The notes under the pieces: generated by a model
What the model saw: only the letters and a program-made list of their open reading frames with translations
Told to the model about the DNA's origin: nothing
The model's database searches: none
Source: Rhytidiadelphus loreus
Lineage: Eukaryota > Streptophyta > Bryopsida > Hypnales > Hylocomiaceae
DNA: 64,000 bases
Assembly: GCA_947034895.1 (NCBI GenBank)
Contig: OX344763.1
Coordinates: 23,467,001 to 23,531,000 of the forward strand
Direction: 5' to 3'
In this document: positions 23,823-37,020 of the stretch, one piece after another
Numbering within the stretch: the stretch's first letter is position 1
Layout of the letters: the number at the start of each line of letters is the position of its first letter
Program-made: the position numbers and the translations under genes

Positions 23823-26800
23823 TTACACCCCTTCCTTCTTGCCAATCAACATGGCCAATGATATTCTTTGATCAACAATGGATTCTTTGGAGAATTTGGT
23901 GCACACACACGCAACAGACTCATATTCACACATGAACGCATCAAGCACATCACATCCAAGTGGGCCACTTATTAGCTCGGAGAGATACCAATTTAGCAAG
24001 CATGGCACGGAGAAACTAATAAGGTAGGTACACCCAAATGTGCCATTGACCTTAAAGGGCCATCTTCACTATGTGTACATCTTCAAAATTAGTTATGCAA
24101 CCTATGTGGAAGAAACGTTTTTAGAATGAAACTTTGTTCCTTAATAACTTTTGCATACAATATCCAAATGCCATGTTCTCTGGTGTATTGGAACCTCCTT
24201 TCACTTGCCAATAAGGATAAGTGCAAATATGACCAGTCTAATAATAGTAGATAGGCTCAGTAGCAAAAAGTTGAAGGTTTAGGTGTACCTACCTCACACC
24301 CTTGCTTACTTCTCCCATTGTAAGTCTTAGCGAGGATAGACAACAATTGATTTGTCAGGATGTTTGAGGCACATAGTGCAAAAACAACGTTTTTTGTTCT
24401 AGCAATTTTCATGGGCCCATGTGGCACCTCTTCCTCAATCTGCCTCCAGGCTGAATCATCTTTTGGAACCAAACTAGCTGTATTTTCCTTTTCCTTTTAA
24501 TTCCATCGTTACCATGAAAAAAAAACCCAACACTGATTATCTTAGTATTCATAAGCTTCCCCCACCAAAGGATTAAAAGACTTTGCATCACAATGAATGC
24601 TCCCATAATAGCTTGCACATGTGAAAGCAATCCGTGGTTGGAAGCAACTAACTTACTCTAAAGAGTCTGTCTTCTAAATTGCTTGCTCCAATAAATTGCC
24701 TACAAAAAATAAGATCTAAAAGGCGGTTTTGTACCACCATTCAATTGAACTAAGGTAGGTGGCTGGAATTGTGACCCGCTTCTTGGAACCATCCCTGTAG
24801 GAGGCTTTGAAATGCACACTAAGTGGTTTTGATAATGTGAGAGCTTAATAAGGTTTGTTAGATGTTGGTTTATACTTCACATATGGTGTAATAAGAGCTA
24901 GGGTGGGTTGATTTGGAACTAAGAGTGGATACAAGAAAGGTATCCACTTCATTTTTGCAAGAAGCACATTTATGGCTAAACATCCTTTCACTACAATGAT
25001 TCTCATGCACTCATTAATTCTTGTATTGATATGAAATTTTAGCCACACAAACTAGACTAGTAGGCACAACTTTTCCAACAAAAATATTGAAAACGGACCT
25101 TGTATGAAGAAGTTATAAGCCGCCAAAGTTCATTGTGATCGAAGAATGTCGGGATTTAGAACTTCGAATTGCTCCCAAACATTCAAAACAACTTGAATTG
25201 ACATGAAAATTTTACCACAATAACTAGACTTCAAGGGGAACAATATTAAACAAATTTTACTGAAAACAAACCGAGAATGAAGGAGATAGAAGCCCCCAAA
25301 GCTGCAGCTAGCATATGCAGTTTGGTGAACTCAAATTGAACTTGTGAACTTTGATTGGCTCCCAAAAAATCAGTATAACTTGGATTGATTTGAAAATTTT
25401 ATCACACAAACTAGAAGAGAGAGCGCAAATTTTACAACAAGTTTGATTGAATTTGGAAATTGGATGCAAAAGTTAGAGCACTTTGAATCGGACTTGAAAG
25501 TTTGTGAAGACAATATTGGTTCCTTGGCTTCAGTTTAGTAAAGGTCACATTTAGGAACCTTAAGTATTACTTTTTCAATGCTTCACTGCTTGGTTTTGGT
25601 CACACCATATCTTTTTTCAGACCACACGTGTGTGGGTTTTGCAAGGCCTAGGATCACAAATAGGTGCCTATGGCAGAATTCTTTGGAAATTCATAAGTAA
25701 TTCATAAATGCTCAAAAAAATATGAAACCACTTGGATTACATTCCACAAGTGAAAAATAAGTGAAAATATTTTTAGGCATCTGAAACCCATCAAAAAGTC
25801 CCAACAGCCCTTAAAGTGACGGTTTATGAGCACACTACCTTATGGTTGAGGTAGAATTGAAATTCAACCTTGTAATTCATATAAGGTAGAACTACCCATT
25901 ACCACCCTGATTCGCAATCTGACTATATTGGAGCCAACTCTAGGAAAGATATGTATTTTTTAGAGGTGTGCTTTTGTTTCAGGAATCAAATCCAAGTGGA
26001 ATTATGATTTTCCAATAAAAATTGTAATTTCTTGTGAATTTTCGAAGTGAAATTGCAAAACCACCACTAGACTGGATTCATAAACATCCTCTTACAACTC
26101 AATATCGCTTTCCAATGTATCTAATAGCACTTGAAGATCCACCAATCATTAATTGACACGTTGTCTTTTAATAGCATTAATAAACTACTCTTGTCAAAAT
26201 TTGAAGCGCATTTGCATGTTTTTTTGACGGAATTGGGACAAAACTATAGACCACGGAATTGAATCACTGACAAAATTGGGCAGTTCTACCTTAAGGTAAA
26301 CTACCCCATTATGGACAAAATGGGAGCAAGCCCATTGTGGGTAAAACTGTAATGGTGATGTACATTTCAGAACTTGAATGGCATTTGAAATTATATCATG
26401 ATGAACTGTATATGTTCATTTTTCGAATTCATGACAAAACCTACTACATTAATTAATTTCATCACTATAAGTAAAGTTCGCCATGCACAAAGGGAATTGG
26501 GCATGCAATTTACGGAAATACAAATTGGGCAAATACATATCATTTCATTTCTAAGCCGCATATATTCCACACCGTCAAAACAAATTGACGTGTAAAACAA
26601 CAAAATGAAAATCGATCAAGAATCCAAAGGCCTCATTTCAAGTGACGAATTTTTTACATGAACAAAGGCTGCCACACTCTTAAGACAGCATAAAATCAAA
26701 AATCTCATGCTACGAATAATAAGTCAATCTGATATACATCCACGCCTGCTGACACTAAGCAAACTGATCAGCAATCGACTGGTCTGTACACATCAAAGTG

Positions 26801-26964
26801 CAGGTGCAGGTTCTCTCTCTCTCTCAAAGATAGCCATGGAATTTCAAAGCACCACTCAATCAAAGAAGGAAAGGTCTGATTATAAGATGACTAAGACTAA
26901 CTAAAACGATTCCTCTACTTCCATCACATTACACAGTTGTCAACAGCCTCCTACACAAAAATAT
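23823..26964. other. Repeat-rich AT sequence left of the zinc-ribbon gene
   Basis: Bases about 25,027-25,525 match the reverse complement of about 53,025-53,510, inside the TTAA-flanked element at 52,990-53,974. Bases 23,220-23,380 and 25,640-25,790 are related to each other and to 32,680-32,800 (AATTCCACAAA, ATATGAAAC, then a CTTGGATTACAT-like stretch). Bases 26,525-26,593 repeat 9,397-9,470. No gene was recognised; the short frames are broken. Confidence 0.6.
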
Positions 26965-29239
26965 TTAACCAGAAATGCGAATGGCTTCTCGCTTCAACCG
27001 ATACCGAGGTTGGCGAGGAATCATTTGCGTGTGCCCAAATCCACCCTGCCCAATGCCAGGCACAGTTGAAGGAGCATCGTAGTAGATGTAGCCCATCCTC
27101 TTCCCACAGGCAGCACAGGTCAGTCGAGTTCTGCGTCTTCGAAGACCCCAGTAGTCCAGAGTCTCAAAGAAAGGAAAGCACTTTTCCACCTCTTTTTGAC
27201 GGAAATCGGTTTTGTCCACTGCAGCGAAGGAGACTGTGCCTTTGTTGCCAGCATCAAAGTAGGTGTCGGATGGGTAGAGGAACTCATCGCTCAGGTTCAG
27301 ACACCGGTTGCATCCTCTACAGCTGCAGAGAAGTAACAGCAGCAACAATTTATTTGAGGAAAAAAAAAAAGTGATAGCATAGTGCCAAGATCACCATGCT
27401 GACATTTGTAAACACATTCAGGTTTGTTTGTCAAGAGAAAAAGTCAATCACTGGCAATCCACAACAATCGACTAATGTAAAGTCTCCATTCACCATAAAG
27501 GTGCACTCTGAGTCTTTCCCTACAACAATCTAGAAATTTGTGCCATCAAAATTTTCGCACTCTTATTTTGCGTTCATCAAGTAAATGTCAATAGATTAAG
27601 CGTTTTCACACTTAACACAAAGCAAAGGTCAAATGTATGGTTAATGGAACCTCTAGCTTATGTAGCTTGGTAAATGGGAACAACTTTGATGGGGACCAAT
27701 GAAACTTAGATATTTGAGCATCTTAACAGATCGTGACTTGAACTACTTTACTCCCCAAAAAATTCTTCGAAAAATTACACAGAGTGAATAGCAAAAAGCA
27801 CAAACTCAACCGTACTTTCATCCAAATGCCTCCTTGCATCAATGCATTGGAATATATTGATAGAACGGAGCTGACACATGTTCAATCTCTAGATACGAAA
27901 CGGAAGAGGAGAATACTACTCACTAGTAAATTGCCATTCTTGATCACAAACCCAGTTGGAAAGAATTTGTTTGGGTAGATATGCCGCAGTCACCTACACA
28001 TTAGGTAAGAACGGTGTATGACAAGGATGAGAAACCTGCAAGTCAAAAAAGACATACAAAAAGGTAGAGAAAAACATTGAGAAACGTAACTAAATTGGAA
28101 TAGCTCTGAAATTTCGATGTAGAAGGATTGTTTCCATGCTATGAGCCAATGGTGTTGAGAAAATAATCAGAAATAATCAGAAATCGACTGCTCCACAATC
28201 AGAGAAACAAATTCAGTCAAAAGATTCAAACCTGATCAAGAGCTCTTGAACAATCAGTATGGTATGAATCACTTGGCCAAGTCAGGTTCTCGTCGACATT
28301 CCCTGCTCACAAGATTCCAAGAATTTGGTTTAAGGTCCGGACTAGAAAATTGAAGATGAATGAGCAAACATCAAAGCTTCAACTCCTTGAAGCATTGAGA
28401 GCAAGCTTAAAGTTTACGGGTGGAGATGCATAAACTGCTCACACTCAAAAAGCTTGCCCTAGTCATATCCAACCTAAAGGATAATCTTAAATTCGTCAAT
28501 GCACACATATTGTACATTCAAGAGAGAGGAAACTGCCACTATAGCCACAGACTTTGAAGATTCATATTCAAATTCCAAAAGAACCACAAAAAATGCTGAA
28601 AACTTTGTATTACTTGTTGCTTCCATTTGTCTTTCAGGGAGAATTTACTGAAAAGCTTCAAGAAGTCCAAGCCCTCAACATCGCAATCATCCAGTAAATT
28701 TCTACCTAGCACAGACCTTTCTAATTCTCAAAGGCGCACCACACAACCCGGAAGGCAAAAAAGACGAAACCTCAAGCTCCCTCTGCATCCCAAACCAACA
28801 GAACCTCTACGAATTACCTAAACATCCATCCCAACAAACACTCTGCTTGTCCCAGAGACCAAAACAATCATATTCCGGGACACAAGAGTAGCAAAACGCA
28901 GGCCATGTAGGCTCCATCCGAACCCTTATTAGTTTCCAATAAAGCTCTCAAGCAAAAACCCTGCACACAAAGGATTCGACCTATTCCCTCAAAAACTGAA
29001 TCCTCGCCCAAAAATGACTCCCAAAATAACCCTAATCAAGATTCCGACAGGCTACACCCATGTCCTCAATAAATTGGAAATTAGTGACCTCACTCCAAAC
29101 TACAGAAGCTTCAACTCAAGCACACCTAGACAAGTGCTTCAATCTAACACAAAGCTTCAATCTAAGTTAAACCCCAGTTTCATTTCCAAAGCTTTGTGTT
29201 ACCCCTGCAATTGTACCTGAAAGTATTTGAGGAAAACAT
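26965..29239 (-). CDS. Small zinc-ribbon protein, At4g08330-like family (function unknown)
   Basis: Two exons on the minus strand: 29217-29239 (23 nt, MFSSNTFS with the Ser codon split) and 26965-27322, giving 126 residues. The 1,894-nt intron runs from GTACAATT to CTCTGCAG. The joined N-terminus TFSCRGCNRCLNLS aligns with the TYSCGSCGYELNLS pattern of the plant family annotated as uncharacterised At4g08330-like. Cys9-x2-Cys12 and Cys77-x2-Cys80 would form a zinc ribbon. Between them are KGTVSFAAVDKTDFRQ and YWGLRRRRTRLTC, also typical of the family. The second exon is firm. The first is inferred from phase and similarity. A TATA-like CTTTATAAATG lies at 29,263-29,273, only about 25 bp before the Met, which is too close for a normal leader. 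Confidence 0.75.
27485..27660 (+). repeat. Second copy of the NXD1 intron 1 repeat, within the zinc-ribbon gene intron
   Basis: Contains CCCTACAACAATCTAGAAAT and GATTAAGCGTTTTCACACTT as at 4,665-4,870, same orientation. The flanks are unrelated, as expected for a dispersed repeat. Confidence 0.7.
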
Positions 29240-30639
29240 GGTTGTGGAATTGAAGGTTACGACATTTATAAAGGGTCGTAGGAAGAGAAAATTCTTGGTG
29301 TCAAGAGGGGTGAATTGATGAGTAGGATCTGGAAAGGAAAGGAACAAAGCAGAGAAGAAAGCATTCTAGAACAAAGTGCTCGCTGGCTGTCCGGCTGGCT
29401 GACTACACTAGGCTCAATATGAACTGGATGACTTTTCACATTGGACTAGTGTTCGGGATATTTTACCGGCTATTTTCAAGTACCAAGTCCAGTTATTTTC
29501 TCTATTTAAAAAAAAATTCTAAATAGAAACTTTATACCGGAGTAGATTTTTTCTGTCAATGTTTTCAAATTGCAACCGGGATTTTTTTCTTGATTTTATT
29601 GGCTACTTTGAACTAGTTGCTAGTTTTTTCCAAACGTTGCTTTGGACTCAATTGTTGTATCAAACCCTAAGGATTATTATTTTTTTAATATTTTGGAATT
29701 GAGAAGGTGACTTCACCTACTTGTGACCCTTTTTTAGAACCAATCCCTACAAATTTTTGCCTGAAATGTATTGGCTTTATTAACCTTTTAATGCTTGAAT
29801 CCTTTCTTAAATTTGTGTACATTTTTGCTTCCATCTTTGTACAAATTTATCATTTATTTCAATTCCATCAAATTAGTAGCAAGGGATTATTATCACTTGA
29901 AGATTCAAATATTGCTTGGGATGAATGCAGAGCTATTTGGACAAACCATTGCTCATAAGTACTCTATTTTTTAATTTAGAATATAGACTATAGAGCTCTG
30001 AGAGGTTAAACTTGAATTGTATTATGAGTTTAATTATGAAATTAGTCCATTTTAAAATGATCATTTAAGTTATTGTTTATGGGATGTTACTAATGAAATG
30101 ATTGATATATAATCAATAAATATTTTTTAAATAGGGCTCCAATATTCTCTATGCTTCCAGCTAAATGCCTAACTGAAGGTTTAAATTGACAATTGACAAC
30201 ATTATGGTGTTAAAATTATCATGCACTATCACAAATATTCAACCTGTAATTAGTTTTGGAATAATACCCTCTCTTCTCCAACTCCTAAATTTTTGAGACC
30301 ATCAATTTTGGGTAAAAAAAAACACTCAAAATTGCCAATTTTAATACAAAGACCAAAATCTCTAAGCTTGTATGATAATGTCTACAAGTAATTTCAAAAA
30401 CTTTGACCATATAGATATTTGCATTTAAATATATGGTTAACATATTACATAATAACAAAATTATATACAACAAAATATTGACAAATACGTATGATCAAAA
30501 CAAAATAATGACATATTGTCAAAATTGGGTATCAAATTGTTGTTGTCATATTGTATTAAATCATTTATAACCCAAAAAAATGTAATATTTCTAAGTATAT
30601 TTTTGAGGTATTTTTTAGTATACTTAGAAGTATTTTTGA
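29240..30639. other. 5' flank of the zinc-ribbon gene and AT-rich spacer
   Basis: The first 200 bases are moderately GC-rich and probably hold the promoter of the minus-strand gene. The remainder is AT-rich; I see no gene or clear repeat in it. Confidence 0.45.
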
Positions 30640-31650
30640 GGCTGGTTGGTCTATGAGGAAAAGGGTTTGAAGTTCACCTTGTATAAAGGGTTAGCTCTTG
30701 ACCTATTCTCCCATGGTCAACCAATCTCATTGTCTAATTTTAAAAATAGCAAGTGACATGTTTTCTTGTTTATTCCTCAAGGACAAAATGGATTTGGGGA
30801 AGGCTCCTATGGTCCCAATATTTTTCATGATTTTCTTAAACTTTTCAAGAAGATAGAAAAACACATTAGTTTTAGGGGAATATAATTTTTATTTTAATCG
30901 GTACCTTGGAGCAAAAGTTATGGCACAATAAGCCCCTTTTTTAGTTTAGCAAGCAAAAATCATCACTCAAAGATTTGCTTAAAAAATTTAGAATTTGTTT
31001 CTCATATATTCTAATTTTAGCTATATAGAAAGCTTTTATTCATTCCATTTGGATTTGTTATGTGAAAGTTATAGACAATCTTTTTTTTCAGGTAATCAAA
31101 GCATCTTGAGTTTTTGAAAAAATAACTTATAGACCCATTTTTGAAGTCAATTTTCACAATTAATAAAGAGAGTATCACAACATTAAGATCTCTCATTAGA
31201 AGAATCTCCCCATTGAGATTAGTGTATTTCAATTCCATCATAGAGCTATTATCAATTCAGTTTTTCAGTCAATCTTGGACCTATTTGCACTTAATAATTT
31301 TTTAATGAGTAACAATTAAGTTTATATATTTTTTTTATTCCTACACTCTCAACTCAATTATTCAACATAAAAAATTAGAAATTCAAAATCAACACTGCAA
31401 GATTTTTAAGTTAATATGATTGAAAGCCAAAAAAATCTAGTTGAAGGTGTAAATTATTATTTTTTCATTTTAAATGCAAAAATCTTGCAATATGTGGGGT
31501 TGAAGATTTTGAAATTTCTTCCACTCATTTACACACTAGTCTAGTGCAAGATGCAAGATTCTATGGTTAGATATGCAAAAAAAACAAATTTTAAAGTTTT
31601 TGCAATTTACAATTGATATGGCAATCTTGAGTGTTTTTTGATGGAAATAA
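30640..31650 (+). repeat. 1-kb dispersed repeat, direct copy at about 36,045-37,020
   Basis: The two copies share, in order, GGCTGGTTGG or GGCTGGCTAG, AGTTCACCTTGTAT, GGGTTAGCTCTTGACC, CCAATCTCATTG, TTCATTCCATTTGGATTTGT and CACTAGTCTAGTGCAAGAT. A third, weaker relative is at about 16,580-17,290. No coding frame; probably a non-autonomous element. Termini not defined. Confidence 0.75.
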
Positions 31651-32258
31651 AAACATGGGTGTTGATCAGGGTTTTATTTTTTGGCTTTCTAGTGCCAGAT
31701 TGTACTAGAAAAAAATAATTTGGCTAAAAATTGGCAAAAAAATTATGAAGTTTTTGCCAAAAAACTTCAAATTAAAAAAAAATCGTAAATGAAATTGCTA
31801 GATTGTGGATGAAAATAGAATTAGAGACATGTGAAATGTAAGAATGTGATATTTTCTATCCAAATTGTGGATGAATGCTGAAATTTGGAGCACCACCATA
31901 ACATTTTATATTGCCACTTTGGCACTTCATAAAAAATGAAAAAAAGAAGCTGTAGTGTTGATGGACCCATCATTCTTTTGTATGAACAGTTTGTCTTTAC
32001 ATTTACTCCTATTATAGTGTTTTAATGCATTCTAGCTTTCCTTGTTATATTTATTGATAAGACTATATGGAAGTTTTGGTTTTTGTTGGTATTCATCCTT
32101 GGATGGGGTGCAATCCTTTAAAAAATTAAGGATATACGTGTGAATATTTGGTATTTAATGGGGGATTATTATTTTTTGTATATTGTTTATTTTACACCAT
32201 GTCATCAAGTAATTTTCTAATGTGCTTCATTAAAGGAGGGGCATACATTAATTGTAAT

Positions 32259-32560
32259 CATTAGATGTTTTCTAAGGGGTAGGGAGGGCTGTTTCGGGCT
32301 TGTTTCCGACCCTGATCCCCGGCAGTTTCCGGGAACAGCCGTTCCCGAGCCGTTCCCGATAGAAATTTTTTGAAAAAAAAAATAGAAAAATAAAAAAATC
32401 TATGTTCTTGAAATGAGAAAAAAAAATTCATTTTTTTTGGGAAAAAAAAAAAAAAATTTGCCGATGTGGCAGTCGCCTTACCACATCAGCAGGGAGTTCG
32501 CAGCAGTTCCCAAGGCCTGATAACTCACGGCCCTCCACAATGCTAAAAACCCATCTAATG
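32259..32560. mobile_element. MITE of the GGAGGGC family, copy A (302 bp)
   Basis: The outer inverted ends are CATTAGATG and CATCTAATG. Inside them GGGAGGGC (32,282) is mirrored by GGCCCTCC (32,529). The centre is A-rich and flanked by GC-rich arms with GTTCCCGAGCCGTTCCCGAT and GATGTGGCAGTCG. A second copy of nearly equal length is at 48,569-48,875. Confidence 0.75.
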
Positions 32561-35226
32561 CAATTGCAATGAATATATCAAATGCTATATTAGTTCAATT
32601 TTTTGCACTACTCACAATTACAAAATTGGATGTATGGTTTAGGGTTTACAATTAGGGGGCTTCTTCACCCCCTTAGCACTTGAACATCCGAAAATTCATA
32701 TCTAATTCCACAAAAACCTTAAAAATATGAAACAGCTTGGGTTGGATGCCAATTCCATTTGTCTTTCAAGGAAAAGTGCTGACTAGAAAATTGATTTTAA
32801 GAAGTTTATCATCATCAACGTTGGCAGTTTCATGAACTTAATCAATTTTGAGTTGTATTCGCTTAGATCAGAGGGTCAACTATCATATGAAATGCGAAAC
32901 AGTGCTTTTGTCCTTGTATCATTTGTTGAGCTTGATGAAATTTTCTTGTCATCACCACCAAGATCACCACAAACAACATACACTCCAAACTTGTAAGCTC
33001 ACTTTGTGACCAATTTTTCATTCACAGATTTTCAGTAGCAAAATTAGCTTAGACTAGTACATAGATCATCAAGAGCTTTAAAAAATAAAAAATAAAAAGA
33101 TGATGTAGTATAAATGTGGGACAAATGATTGATTGTTAATCCAAACATAAAGATCCAAGGAATTGCCCATTCTCCACTACACTCTAGCATATCCACCATT
33201 CAACTAACTATGAGTAGATACATGCGACAATATTGTACATATGGGAATGATGTTTCAAATCATCAAATCTTAAAGAATCTAAAATACTCCGTAAAAAAGA
33301 CAATGTGGAGGTAAATGTCAACCCTAAACCTATGATTAGGACTCGTGTCCCATTGAATTAATAAACAAGGGGGATATCCTAAGTCTATTTTTTTTCCTAA
33401 TGCATCCCATTATTCCACACCCTATAGTATTTACAATACACCCAATGACATTTTACATACACCGTAGTATAATTTTCAACCTTTATTTATTTTTGGCACC
33501 CTACATTTGTTCATACCTATTTGTCTATTTCTACCACTTCTTGCACCTCCCAATATTTATTGGACCAACCCTAGAGAACATCATCCTCAAAAATAGAAGT
33601 GTCAATTGGAAGAAATGTCATGTCTTTTAAATAGTCTACCCAATTTCTAGCATGCCAAGCAACATTTTCTAAAGGATATGAAGCTTATGATCCATTGAAG
33701 TTGCCAAAGTATTAAATGTTGGCCTCTATTTTGCTTCCTCTAATAAATCTTCTTCTAGATTTGGTTCACGCTTTAGTTAAAGTAGAAGCACCCATTTCTC
33801 TTAATTTAAGCAATTCAACATAGTTGGAGGTATCTTTTGCTAGAAAAAATATGTTTGCAGTATTGGCAATTGAAAATCATGAATTTATAAAAAATAAAAA
33901 ATAAAAAATGGTTAGGGCATCTATTTTTTGTGAATTTTAAAAGGAGAGCTCCTTAGGACATCTAAAACAACACTCTAGTAAAGCTACTTGATTTTGAATT
34001 AAACAAAAATCTAAAAGTATTAGCACCCACCAACCACATTTAAGCATAGTAATGGTTTCAAGGTACTTTGGAGGACACTTTAAAGGAACCCTATAGTCAA
34101 TCAATGGATACATGGACTTAAATGCTTGGGGGGGGCACTTAGAGTGTCTATTAGAAACCACGTGCCAACAAAACTTTGGACCCCCTATATACTTTTTGAA
34201 TTTTAAATAAAACAAAATTAAAAAATATGAATAGATTTTCCTACTTTGAAAGTTTATGTTTTGAATTATTGATATTTTTATTTGTTAAAAATAATTATTT
34301 ACAAATTTTTGAAGTAAAAAGATATATTATAAAACTGAAAAATAACTTTCACACCCCTATATTTATATAAGAAAAAATTGTCTAAAAAATGAAAAATAAA
34401 TTTCTAAAAATAAATCTCTATTAAAAGCTCATTTTGAGTTGAATATTGATTCAATAGTCATCTAAATGTGTTCTCCATAATTATTTGAGTTGAAAAACAT
34501 GACATTTTAGTTCATTTTCAACCTCTTTTAGAAATCATTTCATATTTTATTTGAGTTGGAAATTATGGAAATAGAAACCTATAGTCATTATTAAATAGTG
34601 GTCGAGATTTTAGATTGACATTATAGTTTATTAGAAACCACTTGTTTGCACGTGGTTTGTTGTAGTAGAACTAAATGCACCTTCCATATTTAAATGGGTG
34701 CTTCTACCTTATATCCACATTTTCTACATTGAGAATGCCACAAAGTTTGTTTTGCAGTTCAAGTGCGAGTTCAAGTTAAGGGAATTCTTGGGTTTAGATC
34801 ATAGTCCCTCATCTAGATAAACTTGGAAAAAAAATTTCACTCCCCAATAGTGCAAAGCTAAAGCATGCAAAGAGACAAACAATGATTTCACTAAACAATC
34901 CTATAATTTGCTATTTTAAACCTTAAGAATATCATCAATACAAATTGATAACTAGATCAAGTGGCTTAAATATGAAATTTCAATGATATCAATTGGCACG
35001 CATGTTCTAAAAATTATTATATTAATTCCAAATATCAGTAGTATCAATGTTGAAATTATTAACATCATTTTAGTATGTAATATTCATAAAACTTTAGACT
35101 AATGCAATACTAAATTATTGTCTATTCAATGCTAAAATTCTTCAAGTATTGGCTTGCATGACAATGGTGTACAATTATAATGTTGATTACACAAATAATT
35201 GACCTTCAACGAGTCCATTTCAAGTA
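32561..35226. other. AT-rich spacer without recognisable genes
   Basis: About 32,680-32,800 is related to 23,220-23,380. The rest shows only short broken frames, including a 92-residue minus-strand frame at 33,937-34,215 with no recognisable motif. Confidence 0.5.
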
Positions 35227-35230
35227 TTAA

Positions 35231-35781
35231 CCCTTTAGGGCCTAGCATGCCAATTTTGGTTCTTTTAAATTGAATTTTGGGAATTAGAACACTCTCTTGG
35301 CCTTAATTTCTCTTAAGGTGTGAACAAGATGTGAGGGCACAGGTATTCCGCTTCCAATGAGCCATTGGCCATCAAATTTGGACCAATGATGATTTGTCTA
35401 TGGCAATTTGAAGTTGGGAATTTTTTAGTATCAAAATGCATTGTGGAATATGATTCTCTATTGAATTTATATGTGTATAAGTAAAGAGAGCATGCCAACT
35501 TTACCATAATGTTCAATATAATGAACTCTATTTTCAATAAAAATTTCACAGTAAAGGGAGCTTTTTTGTAATTACTATGATTTTTCAAAGCTATAGACTT
35601 TAAAAAATCATATAAATTTCATTTTTTTCCCCCAAAATAATTAAAAATCATATTAGATAGAAGATATGAATACTTATTTGTGGAAAAATAACAATTTTAA
35701 TTAAATTATAAAATTTTAATATGCAAATTTGATTCTAGAAGAATTCAAGAGGTTGCTTGGGGCTCCTTAGGCTCTAAAGGG
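35231..35781. mobile_element. TTAA-flanked piggyBac-like MITE, 551 bp
   Basis: TTAA occurs at both borders (35,227-35,230 and 35,782-35,785). The ends are inverted repeats: CCCTTTAGGGCCTA on the left and, reading inward from the right, CCCTTTAGAGCCTA. TTAA target duplication with CCC-starting ends is the hallmark of the piggyBac superfamily. No transposase is encoded. Superfamily placement rests on the ends alone. Confidence 0.75.
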
Positions 35782-36044
35782 TTAAGAACCAATTGAGAAG
35801 CAATTTTAGAAAAATCCATTATTAAGATACAACCATGCAATGTGTACCTTTTCGAATGCTTACAAATCATTTGGTGGAGAATGAAGATGTCATTCCCTGT
35901 GTTGGCTTCAATTATTTCTTGCGAGGAAACATAAACCCATATGGTGTGGCAAATTTTCCTTTCCTTTATTTATATGCTTGAAAAGAAAGTTTTCCTAATA
36001 GCAATGTAACGAGTGGACAATTGTGTCCTAGTGTCCAAAGGTGA

Positions 36045-37020
36045 GGCTGGCTAGTTTGTGAGAGTGAAGGTTAGGAGTTCACCTTGTATGAAAGGGTTAG
36101 CTCTTGACCTTCACTTTCACAAATCAGCCAATCTCATTGTTGAATAATTTTTAAAATAGAAGTCAAATATATCTTTTTTATCTTTTTGACAAAATGAATT
36201 TTCAGTATTCATCATGATTTTTTAAAACTTTTTGTGAAGATAGAAAAACACATTAGATTTTGAGGAATATAATTTTTATTTTAATCAATGCCCCAAAGCA
36301 AAAGTTATGGCTCAATAAGCCCTTTTTCTTAGTTTGGCAAGCAAAAATTGTCACACACCAAAAATTATTTAAAAAAATAAATTGTTTCATATAAATGTTT
36401 ACTTTATCTATGTAGGAATCTAAGATTCATTCCATTTGGATTTGTTATGTAAAAGTTATAGACAATCTTATTTTTTGGGCAATCATAGCATTTTCTTGAA
36501 AAAATAACATATACATTATTTCTCAACTTAATTTTCATAATTAAAAAAAATAAATTCACAAGGTTAAGATCTTTTGCTAGAACAATCTCACCATTGAGAT
36601 TAGTGTGTTCAATTCCATCTTAGAACTATTAATGATTTAATTTTTCCTTCAATCTTGGACCTACTTCTACTTAATAATTTTTTAATGAGTGAAATTTGAG
36701 TGAGTGTTTTAAAAAAATTAGACTATCAAACCAATTCTTCCATATAAAAAATTAGGAATTAAAAATCAATGGTGCAAAAACTTTAAGTTGAGATGATTGA
36801 AAGCTAAAAAGTCTAATTGAGGAAGTTGCAAAAACAAATAAAAATAAAAATAAAATTTACTTTAAGTGCAAACATCTTGCAATATATAGGGTCAAAGTTT
36901 CTGAAAATTCTTCTACACATTTATACACTAGTCTAGTGCAAGATCCTATGGTTACACTATATGCAAAAAAACAAATTTTTAAGTTGATTTTACTTTGCAA
37001 TGGAAATGGCAATTTTAAAT
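36045..37020 (+). repeat. Second copy of the 1-kb dispersed repeat (see 30,640-31,650)
   Basis: Same order of shared segments as the first copy, for example GGGTTAGCTCTTGACC at 36,095 and TTCATTCCATTTGGATTTGT at 36,428. Diverged by substitutions and small indels; not coding. Confidence 0.75.

Noticed and set aside
24257..24630. Two overlapping minus-strand frames with plausible composition (KIARTKNVVFALCASNIL)
   Set aside because: Short, in different frames, without splice support or a family I can name.
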